A stretch of 64,000 bases of DNA from Progne subis subis (lineage: Eukaryota > Chordata > Aves > Passeriformes > Hirundinidae): contig JAKJHU010000141.1 in assembly GCA_022316685.1 (NCBI GenBank), forward strand, positions 682,001 through 746,000. The letters are read 5' to 3'. Position numbers and translations under genes: made by a program. Below, piece after piece: positions 46,218 through 57,889 of the stretch (the stretch's first letter is position 1; each line of letters starts with the position of its first letter). The notes beneath the pieces were generated by a model. The model was not told the origin of the DNA and ran no database searches. It saw only the letters and a program-made list of their open reading frames with translations.

Positions 46218-46759
46218 CAGCCCAGAGCAGGCTCAGAGGGAGAGAAAGAGAGCTAGGAGAGAGCTAAGGGGGTGAAGTCAGGGAGTGAAGAAGAGCTAAT
46301 AGCATAGTAGAGAGCAGAGAGGAAGAGAAGAGCGAAGAGGCAGAGCGAAGTTCCCGTTACAGTACATGAAATCCTTTTCCATATTGAATATTCTAATTTA
46401 CACTGACCAATCTAGTACAAGATACAAATCCTATGGCATTTACATACAGCATATAAGAATAGTTACATTACCCTATGTGTCACACTTTAAACTCTAAGAG
46501 TTGCTCTTCGAACCCCTCTTGCCAAGCTAGCAGGGTCTGCTCTGACCCTTGGATTTTTGGTAAAGAGAAGGGCATTGCTAAATCAAGGGAGGATTACCTT
46601 CAGCTGGCCATACCATTGCTTTCCAGACATTCAGTAACTAGGACATCTCAGACATCCTAACTTGCTTTCAATTCTATTTCACTTATAGGTTTCATATTCT
46701 CAAAATCTAAGCAGTCATATTTATAAAGCTTTCTAGTTTCATCCTTCCCAACACAGCCC
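46218..46759 (-). mobile_element. LTR-like element, family E, limits uncertain
   Basis: The right end reads ATCCTTCCCAACA, a TGTTGGG start on the minus strand. The body (ACATGAAATCCTTTTCC, CTAGTACAAGATACAAATCC, CATTTACATACAGCATATAAG) is text I associate with a passerine LTR. CACAGCCC occurs at both 46216-46223 and 46752-46759, a possible target duplication. The left end then starts AGAGCAGG instead of the expected TG. A purine-rich stretch (46228-46350) lies at the left, in the presumed 3' part of the LTR. Confidence 0.55.
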
Positions 46760-47020
46760 CCTGCCCTGGCTGTCAGTGCTGCTGCAAATTGTGAGTGAGA
46801 AGGAAATTTCTGTCATTATGCAGATCTCTTGGTTGTCGGTGAGGAGGAGGGAGCTCCTGGCTTGCACCACCCCGCTCCCTTCGGGACCCCGAAATCTGCT
46901 GCCTCAAACGCTGCTCTGCAGCACCCAGAGGTGCTGGGCACCCACCAGCAGCCTCATCTCAGCGTCACCCTCTGCTCTCTGAGGCAAACTGCTGCCAGCA
47001 AACCCCACAGCAGGTGTGGA

Positions 47021-47213
47021 TGGGATATCAGGAGGAGATTGTTCCCTGGGAGGGTGGGGTGGGCTGGGCACAGGGTGTGGCTGCCTCATCCCTGGCACTG
47101 CCCAAAGCCAGGCTGGGGCAATCCAGGAGAGTGGAAGGTGTCCCTGCCCATGGGGTGAGACTGGATGAGCTTTAAGAACTCTTCCAACTTGAACCATCCT
47201 GTAATTCTGGGAT
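47021..47213 (+). mobile_element. CR1 LINE fragment, with internal deletions
   Basis: CR1 order is kept: GGATATCAGGAGGAGATTG, GGGAGGGTGGGGTGGGCTGG, CCTGGCACTGCCCAAAGCCA, GTGGAAGGTGTCCCTGCCCA, TTTAAGAACTCTTCCAACTT, then CTGTAATTCTGGGAT. Short internal stretches are missing. Confidence 0.9.
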
Positions 47214-48821
47214 CTCGAATCACAGGAACATTAAAGATTGCAGCATGGCTGCAGTCAAGCCGTGTTGCAAAACCCTTCCAGTTGTCTGCACCGGCTCCTT
47301 CTCTCTGCCTGCCTCAGCAGCAGCCAGCTCCTGCAGCCATCCTCAGGGCTCCTGTCAGTGATTAATGCACAGCAGGAGCATCTGGAGAGCCTCAGACAAA
47401 GCAGACGGCAGTAAATGGATGGCTTTGGTAAATGACGGTGAAAATGCCGGGTTTTTTTCCCGTTGTGAACACCCCAGCAGGCTCCGGACACATCCCAGCA
47501 CAGTGGGGCGACTTTCATTTGAGGGTCACGCTCACTGGGGGTATCTGGGGCTTTCAGAGGACACAGCTGCACCCAACACCCAGGGTATCCTGTGACTGAC
47601 TCCTTGTGCCAGGAGATCCATGTGACACGGAGTCATCCTCTTTCCTCTGCCTCGCTCCACTTGCAGTGTTTCATTGCAATTCCTTGGACTGCAGCTGGAC
47701 TCGTCTGCAGAGAGCAGGTGGCTGGGAGAGCAAAGATAAAGGATGTGCTTTGCAGTCAGCTTTAAAGCAAGAGTTATAACTGTGCATTTCAAAGGAGCCT
47801 ACCAAAAGTTGGGCTGCTGTGGTTGTTTAATTAACTTGAAAAATGGGCTTTTGCTTTCCTGTTCTTATTATTTTTTTAATATCATTCTGCCTTTTCCCAG
47901 CTAAATATATGTCAAAAGCTGCAGTTACTTTGCTTGGAGCTAAACACACTGCTTCCTTCCCTGGTTTTGTTGTCCTCTATATAATACTGAGAACATAAGG
48001 CAAACATGGCTCTGTAACAGCATTTACTTTTTGCATTTTGACAGGCCCCAGTGCAGCTCTCTGTGTGTGTGTATCCATTCGTACCGCTGTAACACTGAGC
48101 TCGGGTGGGTTTTGCCACCCACACCCCACAGATCCTCTGTGATCCTGACATCTTCGGGGTGAAGCTTCCCAATCCCTGTCCTTGGAAGAGAGCAATCTGC
48201 AGGCAGAGCGAGGCAGCAAGTCAGAAGCAGTTAATAATGTAATTTATCTCCCCCAGAGCCTACTTTGTATTATTTTCCAACTGTGCACAGGAGACAGGAT
48301 TCGGAGCAGGCAGGAGAATGTTCTCCTGCCAGCCCTGAGCAGTTTCCAGCTGCTCTGAGCCCCATCCCTGTCTCCTGACAACCTTTTGGCTTGAGAGCAC
48401 ACATCCTCTCCTGAGCTCCACAACACCCCACGCCTCACTCACACGGACATCTCTTGCCATCCTTTGCCCTTCCTTGTTCTTATACCAAAATCATGACAGG
48501 TTTCATTTAGGGAGCTGCTCTCCCCTTAAATATTGGGAAGCCCTGATTTAGGGGATGTCTCTGTTCTTCCTGGTGCCATTTGCATTTTGCCTTCACTGAT
48601 ATTATCCACGATGTAATAAGAATGAAATAGGAAATAAATCCTCCTTTCTTTTTACCGGCGAACCAATGTTTTCCTTCTTTCATTTTACAACTCCACAGAC
48701 TTTATGCTTTTAACTCCTCTGAGTATTTTAGGTTGTAGCTTGCATTCCATGTGCTGCACAAGCAAGAGCCCAGCTGTAGCAGAAAATTCCTAAAGGCACA
48801 AAGCCTCCCTTGTTGCATGCT
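47214..48821. other. intergenic DNA, no gene seen
   Basis: Unique sequence without a supported gene or repeat. Confidence 0.4.
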
Positions 48822-48989
48822 GCCAGGAAGAAATGAACACTCGAACACTTCTCCATCCCTGGAAGTGTTCAAGGGTAGGTTGGATGGAGTTCTGAGCAAC
48901 CTGGCCTAGTGAAAGATGTCCCTGCTCATGGCAGGGGGTTTGGAAGTAGATGATCTTTAAGGTCTCTTCCAACCCAAACCATTCTCTGA
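48822..48989 (+). mobile_element. CR1 LINE fragment
   Basis: Similarity starts at GCCAGGAAGAAATGAACACT, continues with CCATCCCTGGAAGTGTTCAA and GAGCAACCTGGCCTAGTGAA, and ends 'GATGATCTTTAAGGTCTCTT ... CCATTCTCTGA'. Confidence 0.9.
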
Positions 48990-49049
48990 AAACCAAGTTC
49001 TTGCCCTCTAAATTTGGGCTAGAGGGACATTGTGCTCTAGTTTCATAGT

Positions 49050-49110
49050 AGGGATGAATATACACATATAAATATATATTTTTATATATATATAAATGCA
49101 CATACATGTG
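49050..49110. repeat. TA-rich simple sequence
   Basis: About 60 bp of TA-rich text including ATATAAATATATATTTTT and TATATATATAAATG. Confidence 0.85.
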
Positions 49111-49377
49111 TAGAGAACCACTAAGAATTTTTTTACCTCGTCAAGTGTTTGAAGTACAACTGAAGAGGAGAGATCCCACACTTGGGAAATGCAGGTAATA
49201 TCAGCACCCACTGCTCTGCCAAGCCAGAGCTTCAGGGATGTATCAGCTTCAGTGAAATTCAGGGACAGGATCTAAATTCAGATTTTTTTCTGCTTCGTTC
49301 TGTTCCAAGTCTACTGCTTGGGAAAAAGTTTTCCAGGTTGAATAAAAATCATCAGCCTGGCTTCTGGGTTCCATCCT

Positions 49378-49472
49378 TTCTAGTGGAAGGTGAGCTTGCC
49401 TGTGGCAGGGGGGTTGGGATGAGGTGAGATTTAAGTTCCCTTCCCAACACAAACCCATCTGGGATTCTCTGA
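49378..49472 (+). mobile_element. CR1 3'-end remnant
   Basis: The last 95 bp of a CR1 are visible: TCTAGTGGAAGGTGAGCTTG, TGTGGCAGGGGGGTTGGGAT, TTTAAGTTCCCTTCCCAACA and TCTGGGATTCTCTGA. Confidence 0.85.
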
Positions 49473-50061
49473 CCTTCTCCCAGCGTGTGTCACACCCTCT
49501 CCCCCGAGCCCAGGGGTGACACTGATGATAATGAGCCTTTACACCCCAGCTGATGCCGTGTGACAACGACTGATGGCTCCTGTATCATTAGGGATTTCCT
49601 TTCCCTCCCCCTTTGGGGAACATCCCGTTTGCTAAACAAGAAGCAGTGCCCCGCCTTTTTCCTCGATAAAAACATCCTCCCCCACCCCCCCCGGAAAAAG
49701 GGAGCATCTAAATTTGCAATCCCGACGTAAGGAGCTGGTGCCACACGAGCGGTACCGTAACTCTGCACCCCTCAAGGCAAGGAGCCTGCCAGGGGAACGT
49801 GCCAGAACCAAACACCCACCACTTGTCACTCTCCTGCTGCACACAAAGCTCTGCAACCGCCACGCTCCTCTCCCATTTCCTCCAGGGTTACGCTGACATA
49901 TTTGATGTCCCTTAATAGCACCTGCTGTTAGATGCGAAATGACAGCGATGCATTGTAGGGTTTGCAGAAGCTCGTGGAGGGCTCTCAGATCAGGAGGCAG
50001 CTCTGAAGCTGCCTGTGAGTTTTTACACAAGCATGGGAAGTGCGTATGGAGACAAACAAAC

Positions 50062-50083
50062 TTTTTTTTTTTTTTTTTTTTTT
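50062..50083 (+). repeat. poly(T) tract
   Basis: An uninterrupted run of about 22 T. No CR1 or other retroposon body is attached on either side. Confidence 0.95.
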
Positions 50084-50460
50084 AACTGAACTTTATCACT
50101 AAGACACACTCAAAAAAGGGGGGAAAAAAAAGAGCCTTGAATTTCAACGGCTAATGCAGAATCAAAGATGTGATGAACAAGCACATCATTATATGTCAGA
50201 AGTGAAGTTAATTTTAACGTAGTGAAACTTCGCATTCAAAGCTAAAAATATATAGGGATGACATCCATTTAAAGTGCGCTTTTATGAAAAAAAGTTGAAC
50301 TGTGTGTGTCTACTTGTCTTTTGACTTGGCACTGCTGCGTCCAGAGCCAAAATGTTCACTCAGGCAGATCTCTGTGACTTTTTTGATAATCTATGTTCAT
50401 TATGGATTGCTCTCCATCCAATGTACCGTAAAGTTAATGGGCACAAAACTCCTGAGAGGG
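50084..50460. promoter_or_regulatory. possible conserved noncoding element
   Basis: AT-rich, repeat-free DNA with CGGCTAATGCAG, GTTAATTTTAACG, TTGATAATCTATG, CATTTAAAGTGC and GTAAAGTTAATGGG. Motif density and absence of repeat decay suggest constraint. It cannot be shown from one sequence. Confidence 0.25.
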
Positions 50461-51023
50461 GTTGGGGACTTTTCTGTGCCACTTTGGAAGAGGAGGCGAG
50501 CCTTGGAAATTCAAAGAGCACTTGATTTGTGGGTAAGAAACAGCAGCTCTTTGCAGGGAATATTCCAGTTCCAGCTGTCTTTTCCCTCTCCTTTTCCCCA
50601 CTGCACATCCTGAGTGCTCAGTAACCTCTGGACTAGTCGTGCTGAAGGAAAGATCTGATAAGCTCAGAGCAGCACAGCAGAAACTCTCTCCCAAATCAAA
50701 AGCAGGTGGGTTCAGTGGGCAGTAATCCTGACACGTGCCTGTTGGGACTATTCTCATTTTCACATCCAGTTTTACAGAGTGCTCCCCGCCACATCCGATG
50801 ACCGGGGACGCCGCAGTCTCTCCCCAGGACGAAGCACACTGAGGTCTCACCATGCACCCAAGACAATCCCAGTGGCTTCTTGGCCACAAAGCAGCCCAGA
50901 GAACGCTGTGTGTGAAGCCAGATGGTGCTCCCAGAGGAGAGGATGCCTGCCACAGCACCCACACCTCGCATCGGTGCCTAACAAAGGTGAATAATTTCCC
51001 CAGCTGGCAGCAAGGCACTTGGG

Positions 51024-51408
51024 TGTTACCCTGGTTTTTTCTGATTTTCTTTATTAGCCTTTTGAATTCAAAGATGGAGTCAGATCTTTTAGTTACTGTA
51101 CAATATTAGAGCAGTTTTCTACCTTTCCCACAGATGTAACATAAACAAATCCTTTGTTTTTCATTCTCTGTCCTTTGTTTGCATATTTCTAACCTGAAAA
51201 CAATTGTAACTGACAATTGGTCTGGCCACTGAGGCTGAGGGGTGGAAACCCCAAAAAGCCAATCTTTGGCCAGACCCACAAATGTATAAAAAGTAAGAAA
51301 TAAACAAAGGGGTCTCTTCTCTCTGCTCTCTCAGCTGGGAGCTGGATCAGAAGAACCTCTGCAAAATTCTCTTGTCTGCGTGTGACTGCTTTGTGTGTCT
51401 CAATGACA
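51024..51408 (+). mobile_element. solo LTR, family A, target duplication CTTGGG
   Basis: The element is 385 bp from TGTTACCCTGG to CTCAATGACA, flanked by perfect CTTGGG repeats at 51018-51023 and 51409-51414. TATAAAAAG is followed by AATAAACAAAGG. Its neighbour at 51806 has a different target duplication, so the two are separate insertions. Confidence 0.97.
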
Positions 51409-51414
51409 CTTGGG

Positions 51415-51799
51415 CTTGGGAAGGATGAGAGTTGGTGTGAGAGTAAGGCTGTCACAGCAGTATTTGGGTCTAATATTAAAGCCACCAACTTTCACTGCTG
51501 TGGTAGGCTGGCATGGGAAGGGGCACCAGAGGCAGGGTTGATTCACTCGTGGCAACCCTGGTCAACCTGCCAAGATGACCTCCAGTCTGTAAAGGGACTT
51601 GGAGAGCTGAGAAGGGTTGAAAGCTGACTTGTCAATGCTGGAATACCAGTTTGTGTGTGATGCTCCTTCACCAGAGCCCTCCTGGCTAATTTGAAGTGCC
51701 TCCTCAGTAGGGAAGGCCTTGGCAAAGCTCAGCAGGACCTTGCATTTTGCCCAGGCTCGTCCCAGGGCAGGGACCTCTTTGGCATCAGCTCCCCGAGAT
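51415..51799. other. spacer between two solo LTRs
   Basis: Unique, unremarkable DNA with no primer-binding site, polypurine tract or gag/pol-like frame. It is host sequence, not the inside of a provirus. Confidence 0.7.
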
Positions 51800-51805
51800 G
51801 CTGGG

Positions 51806-52203
51806 TGTTACCCTGGTTTTTCTGAGTTTTTTAATTAGCCTTTTGAATTTCATAATAGAGTCAGATCTTTTAGTTACTGTACAATATTAGAGCAGTTGTC
51901 TACCTTTCCCACAGATGTAACATAAACAAATCCTTTGTTTTTCATTCTCTGTCCTTTGTTTGCATATTTCTAACCTGAAAACAATTGTAACTGACAATTG
52001 GTCTGGCCACTGAGGCTGAGGGGTGGAAACCCCAAAAAGCCAATCTTCTGCTAGACCCACAAATGTATAAAAAGTAAAGAATAAACAAAGGGGCTCTCTT
52101 CCTCCTCTCTCCGCTCTCTCAGCAGTGAGCTGAGATCGGAAGGACCTCTGCCTTTGCAAAAATCTCTTGTCTACGTGTGATTGCTTTGTGTGTCTTGGTG
52201 ACA
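51806..52203 (+). mobile_element. solo LTR, family A, target duplication GCTGGG
   Basis: The element is 398 bp from TGTTACCCTGG to CTTGGTGACA, with perfect GCTGGG repeats at 51800-51805 and 52204-52209. The TATA box and AATAAA are intact. It has the same orientation as the copy at 51024 and lies 397 bp downstream of it. Confidence 0.97.
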
Positions 52204-52209
52204 GCTGGG

Positions 52210-55200
52210 GACTGAAAAAAAGCATTAAAATCCAACATTCAGCTCTTCCCTGGCTGCAGGGAGCTGAACCTGCCAGGGCAGAGCAGCAGCTGCTCTTCCC
52301 ACTGCTCGGAAGGACCAGGTAATGTGAGCACTACAATTACCGAGCACAATTAATTCATCCTTGATTCAGTCTTTCATTTCAGTGTTCTCCGAGGGGATTC
52401 TTTCTGAGACTCAAGACTCGAAAGCACAAAGCAGGCAAAGGAGAACATGTTCACTATAACTAATGGTGCAGATGTCTCCCTCCCACAGAAATGATATTGT
52501 GTATGGGAGATCATTCCATCTCTCACTCTGCATTTTTACATTCTGTTTACTAGAGCATCCTGAGACAAAACCCTTGTGTTTCCTAACGTGGAGGAACCCT
52601 CGCATTTTTCACAGCTCTGCTTCACCAGCTCACTTCCCTGCGTGTTTTTTGTAGTACCACAGTGAGAGTAAGGAGAGCAAGAAGTGCTGGACTCCAGAAA
52701 GTCCCAATATAAACTTGCCTCAGTGGGGGGGAAAAAAAAAAATCATCTCACCTCATTTTATTTCCAATACAGAACTAAATGAATCATACAAGAGGAATCA
52801 CAGGCTGAAGGAGGCAGTGATTTGCAGGAAGATTTGTTTCCACTGCTTTTGAGAACATGGAAAAAATGGATCAGATCAGAAACATGAGCCCAGAAAGGAC
52901 CAGGATAGATCTGAGCCTTTAGGATTATTATTTATTTATTTATTTATTTTTTTTAAGCTGGCCATTGTAGGAAACGTGATTGTGTAAAAGATGACACAGT
53001 TAGAGATTAGTAATGATGGGCTGAGGAAATAGCAGATAAAAGTAAAAAAAGAATAAAAGCAAAAGCTGAAATGGGTCAATTAATTATCTTTTTAAACTTT
53101 TTTTTTTTTTTTTTTTTTTTGAGGAAATCATGCTTTTCTGAAATGGGGCCAACCTTTGGTCACAGCTCCCTGGCTGTACTGAAAGCATCCTCTAATGCAT
53201 GCTAAGGAAGTTCAGGTGGGAGTGTGTCTGTGTGTCTCACTCCTCTCCCCAAATTCAGCTCCCACCCCTTGCACTGGCTCCGCTGCTTCCGTGGAGAGAG
53301 TGACAAAAATCATCCCTGCAAGTTAACTTTCACCTGGGCTCGGGGAAGCCTTGAAAAGACAGAAGGGTTTTGCTTTCTCTTGTTGTTCCAGGGGTGGCTG
53401 GTGGCTGACAGCGCCGGAGAGAGCTCTGTGCTCAAAGGCTGAGCTCAAGCTGAGTGTGGCTCGTGGGTTAAGGTGAGAACCCCTTCTCTGAAGCTCTCCC
53501 CTACAGCTCCCAGCATGGCTGGAAGCACTTCCCAGGCAGCAGGATTGGTCCTGGTTCCCTGCAGGAGCTCCAGGGCCACCAAGCACTTCTGGTACTCTAG
53601 GACGGAGAAGGTTTGATGTGCCCAGGATGGTTAAAAGCTGTCTTTTCTTTCTCTTTTCCTTCTGCACCAACAATTTGCCCCAAAAAGCAATAAAACCATC
53701 AAAACCATCCCAGTCAGGCACATTACTTTGTTTGCCACAGGGAAACTGGCTCAGCCTGAGGGTCCCTGGGATTGGTGGGAGCCCCAAACATGTTCCCCAC
53801 CTTTGGCAGGAATAAAGATCCAAGATTTCACTGAGGGGGTCCTCAGGAGCTTATTCTCACTCAGCCTTTTTTGGGGACCATCCACTTGGATGCTACACTG
53901 AGTTTCTCTCTGGGTACAGAGTTGTCTGGAAGGTATTTAAAACACTGGCATTACAGAATCACTGCTTCTAATTGTATTTTCAACTGAAATTAGTTTCATA
54001 CCACAGGAGGTGGGAGAGTCTGTGCTGGCAGGGAGAGCTGGTGCTGATCTGCAGGAAAGGGTCTCATCTCCACGCATTCCTCATGTTCATCTTTCAGACA
54101 AGTGGCTACGGGGTGAGACCCCACAGAGAACACATCTGCAGAGAAAAATGGTTACAGCAGCAGCTTCCTGAAAGCTCTCTGCATGGACTGAGGCAAACGG
54201 AGGCAAATAAATCACGGGGAGAAGGGAGACGGGGACGTGCGCTGGGGCTCACAAGCAGCAGGAATTCACCCAGCTTGTTTTTATAACATTATTTTCACTT
54301 GGGTTGACAGAACTGGTCGTGCTGCACACATGAGATGTGTTTGCTGTGGCAGGAGTCACTGCTGGTGCTCCACCGGAGTGTGTTTTGTGCTTACAGGTGC
54401 CATGGGACACTCTCCATCCTGAGCCCAGGCTGGGGCTGCAGAAGACAGACCTGAACTGCTCCGTGCCTGTAAACACTAAAAAATCTAAGCACACACTGAT
54501 GGAGAGACATATCTGAGCTGGTGGAAAGGCTGGGATGAAAAAACAGGGTGTCTTCACAAGGTTTGCTCAGGTCTCATCCCACCCGTGCACTCCCAAAGTC
54601 CTTTAGATATGGGAAGGCACTGTGAGAATAGGAAAGAGTTGAAAATGCCTGTTAGGCACAGCATAGAGACGTTTTAGAAGATTTGAGGATTTGTGCTCCT
54701 CAGGAGCTCTCTGCAGACAGCCAGGGTCTCACCATCTCCTGGGTTATTAGAGCAGCTCTGTCAATACTGGCCAAATTAGGCTAAACTGTCTCCTTGTTTC
54801 CATAGTGACATTTCTGCCTGTGTGAGTAATTTTGGGCTCTTCCTCGTTGCACTCAAAAACACAAAGCAAAAGAGAGGCTTAGCAGGCAGTGTGACTGTTG
54901 TGCACGCAGGGGATGTCCCAGTGGAGACGTGCCTTCCCAGGGCAGGGCAGGGCAGGGCAGCCAGACTGCTCTCCCCTATTTTTCTGGTGTATAAATACCC
55001 AAAAAAGCAAATTGTCTTCAGCTTTGTTTCCCAGTTGGTGAGGGTGTCTGCTCAAGGACTGGCTGTGCTCTGTTTTGAGAGCATCACATATCCAAAATAA
55101 CCTTAGAGTGCAGTGGCTGGCACCAGCACGAGGGCAGTGATGGTGCTCTCCCGTTCATTCAGATGTGATTCAACCCCAATTCCCAATCCTTTAAATGGGA

Positions 55201-55535
55201 AAAGTCTACCCTCCAGAGAGAACCAATGACTCTTCTATCTCTGCTGCTTAGCTAGGCCCTAACCCCGAACTAATAAACGAATAAACCTAATTTAGGGTTA
55301 GCAGTGGGCGTGGTTCAGTCTCCAGCACTGGACTTTGTGGTGTCCAGCATCCCCAGCGTGGTCAGCGCTGTGCTCCAACGCTCTTCCCAGCTCCGAGGGA
55401 GCTGAAGCCACGTCACTCCTCCAACCTTGTGCCAGCCAGTGAAAAAACCCCACCCGTGTTTCCACGTGTTTTACCAAAATCACACTCCCTAACTGCAAAA
55501 GAGACGCCCCAGTCTGGAGAGCAAATGGCCAGGCG
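52210..55535. other. intergenic DNA with simple repeats, no gene seen
   Basis: Unique sequence with (TTTA)n at 52927-52955, a T-run at 53098-53120 and (GGGCA)n at 54938-54960. No mobile element or gene is recognised. The pair GGCCCTAACCCC (near 55255) and TTTAGGGTTAG (near 55290) is telomere-like but too short to call. Confidence 0.45.
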
Positions 55536-55880
55536 CTGGTGATCAACATGATGAATTTGGCCATGTGTGCTGTGTTTGTTCAGTGAAGTACAGTTGTCAA
55601 ATAATGTGCTTCCAGGCTCTGTGAAGCAAATTAATTTTGTATCCTTTAATCAAAAAACCCTTATATTTTTCAAAACAATACCCTCTTTGCCTCCCCTGAG
55701 GGCCCCGCGGAGCATAAAGCAATGCACAGAAAGGAGAGAAATAGATGGAGAAAATAAACGTAGTGACAACATGACAAATCTTTATAATCTGGGAGAAATT
55801 TCTGTCGGTTTTTATTGCTGCATGGATCTGAGCCCGGAGTTCTGTTATCTGCTGTGGTAAATAAGGATGAATTAATGTGG
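55536..55880. promoter_or_regulatory. possible conserved noncoding element
   Basis: Repeat-free AT-rich DNA with GCAAATTAATTTTGTATCC, CCTTTAATCAAAAAACCC, GACAAATCTTTATAATC and GGATGAATTAATGTGG, ending at an A-run (55885-55905). Site-like TAAT and ATCAAA words are dense. Regulatory function is inference. Confidence 0.25.
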
Positions 55881-57889
55881 GGGGAAAAAAAAAAAAAAAA
55901 AAAAAGTATTTATAGCATGAATATACTGCTGAGTAATATAGTGGGGTTTTTGCTGCTTGGGAACACAGAGACCAAGCCTTATTCCAATGGAAATCTGCAA
56001 CCCTGGCAAGCACATCCTGCTGACACATCCTGAGGCCAGGAGCATCCAGGGTCATGGGATTGCCTGTGGGGAGTCAATCTAGACTCCAGGAATGGAAGAC
56101 AACAAGCAGAAAAATCAGTTAAAAAAAAAAAAAAAAAAAGAGTTTTTTAAGAGAATATGTGAATTAGTATTGGAACTGCTTGCCACAGGGCGCTGTGGGT
56201 GCTGGGAGATTACAAAACTCAAAAACAAGCAGGGGAAAGTTATAGAGGAGAACATCACTGAGGGATCTGAAACACCAGCACAGAATCTCTGGGCTGGGAG
56301 GTGCCAGGGCTGCATGTGGGAGTCTGGGAGCATTTCCTAGGGAAGTGTTGCTGGCTGCTTGCCCCCTTTGCAGTCTCTCCTGGCTGCCTCCAGCACGACC
56401 CTGCCAACTTCTGAGTGAAGGGTTTGTCTCTGCGCATAACCAGTATGGACATAAACCGGCAAGAAATTATGGAATTTACGGTCTCTAAGTGTTTGGGTCC
56501 TTCTGATTCAGGGACAAAAAGCACAAGGGAATTTGGGATAAGCTGGTAAGACCCCTGATGGAGATAAGGCACTATTATCCTCAGTATGATGCCACAGAAG
56601 CCAGGTGTGAGCAGGATTTGACTACAAGGACTGGGGCCTTGAAAAGATACAGACCCAGCACCTCGGTGTTTCTCAACACAGATGAGCTCAGTTTTTAGCC
56701 AAAAAAATCTTCCCCCACACCAGTTTCCCACACAAGCTGTACTGTGGGTGTATTTATGTTCATTGTCTGTGATGAAGCTTTCCTAGGGCTCAGCCTGGTA
56801 AAATTTTGGGAGTTTATGGCCCTGCTGTCTCAGCAATCTCATCTGGATGAATTAGAAAACTGATCATATCTATTATTGTGGAGTGTCAGAAGAGAATGAA
56901 AACGAGCTGAATGGCCTCTCTACCTGTTCCAAACAAATTCCTGCTCTCTCATGTGAGTGTGACTGAAAGAAGCTGCTCTTCAGACCAGTGCCTACCCCAA
57001 AGAACAAGCTAACAGGTAAGGTTAAGAGGGGGAAAATGGTTACATTTCCAAATCACCAGTTTTGTACATTGCAAATTCATCACTAAGGCAGGGGGATCTC
57101 CCCTTGCCCCAGTGGGAGCGGTGTCATCATTCCTGTCTGTGTCACGAGCCTTCCCAGACACTTTTATCTCATGGCACAAACACAGTTCACATCCTCAAGG
57201 GACAATCAGCAGCATTTTGGCTTCCCTGCTCCCTCAGACCCGATCCCTGCTGCAGATTAGGGGATGCACTTCAGTAAACACCTGGTTTTCAGCAGGTGCA
57301 GTAACTCCAGTGGGACTTTTCCTGTGCCAAGCCTCAGCTGAGCACGTCAGTGCCTGGAACTCTGCTACTCCGTGCAGTGAACGTGCGCCCAGGGATGTGC
57401 AGCCACTGTGGTCCAGAATTTCCCACGCACCTGAACTGGCCACTGGCATTTTCCCAGCAATGATGCCATCCCTGCACGGTCCTGAAAGGGATGTATTTAT
57501 CAACACAGCTTGTGAGCCCACATTTCCAGCATTCAGCAAACCTCCTCTGCTGCCACTTCAGGGACACGCAGTAAGGAGCAGCCACAATAATCCTGGCAGA
57601 AGCAGCAGCCTTGGCTGTGGATGTTTGAGGACGCATCTCTCGGCCTTTGCCAAAGGAAAGGTCAGGCTCTGCTGGCTCAGATCCCTCTGCCCGGAGCCTT
57701 GGGTCAGATCTGCCACCAACAAATGGGGTGGGGAGCAGGTCTGGGAGCAGCAGCCCATTTCCTGCTGACAAAATCACCTCGGCACAGAGAGAGTCTTGTT
57801 TTGAGAGCAGCGAGGGAAGGACTTGCTACTAGAGAGCAAGGGAGATGTTGGAGCACTGCGTTATCACTCACTGCAGTTACACTTATGTT
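55881..57889. other. intergenic DNA; 218-codon frame not supported
   Basis: Unique sequence with A-runs at 55885-55905 and 56121-56139. The plus-strand frame 57112-57768 is the longest outside repeats (218 codons) but shows no recognised domain or signal, and the opposite strand is also open for 147 codons in the same place. Confidence 0.4.

Noticed and set aside
51024..52203. A short provirus with two LTRs
   Set aside because: The two LTRs have different target duplications and the spacer has no retroviral features.
55250..55300. Telomere-like CCCTAACCCC and TTTAGGGTTAG words
   Set aside because: Fewer than two full repeats each; chance occurrence is likely.
57112..57768. 218-codon ORF outside repeats
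   Set aside because: No recognised domain, signal peptide or splice context, and the opposite strand is open in the same region; it fits chance in moderately GC-rich DNA.
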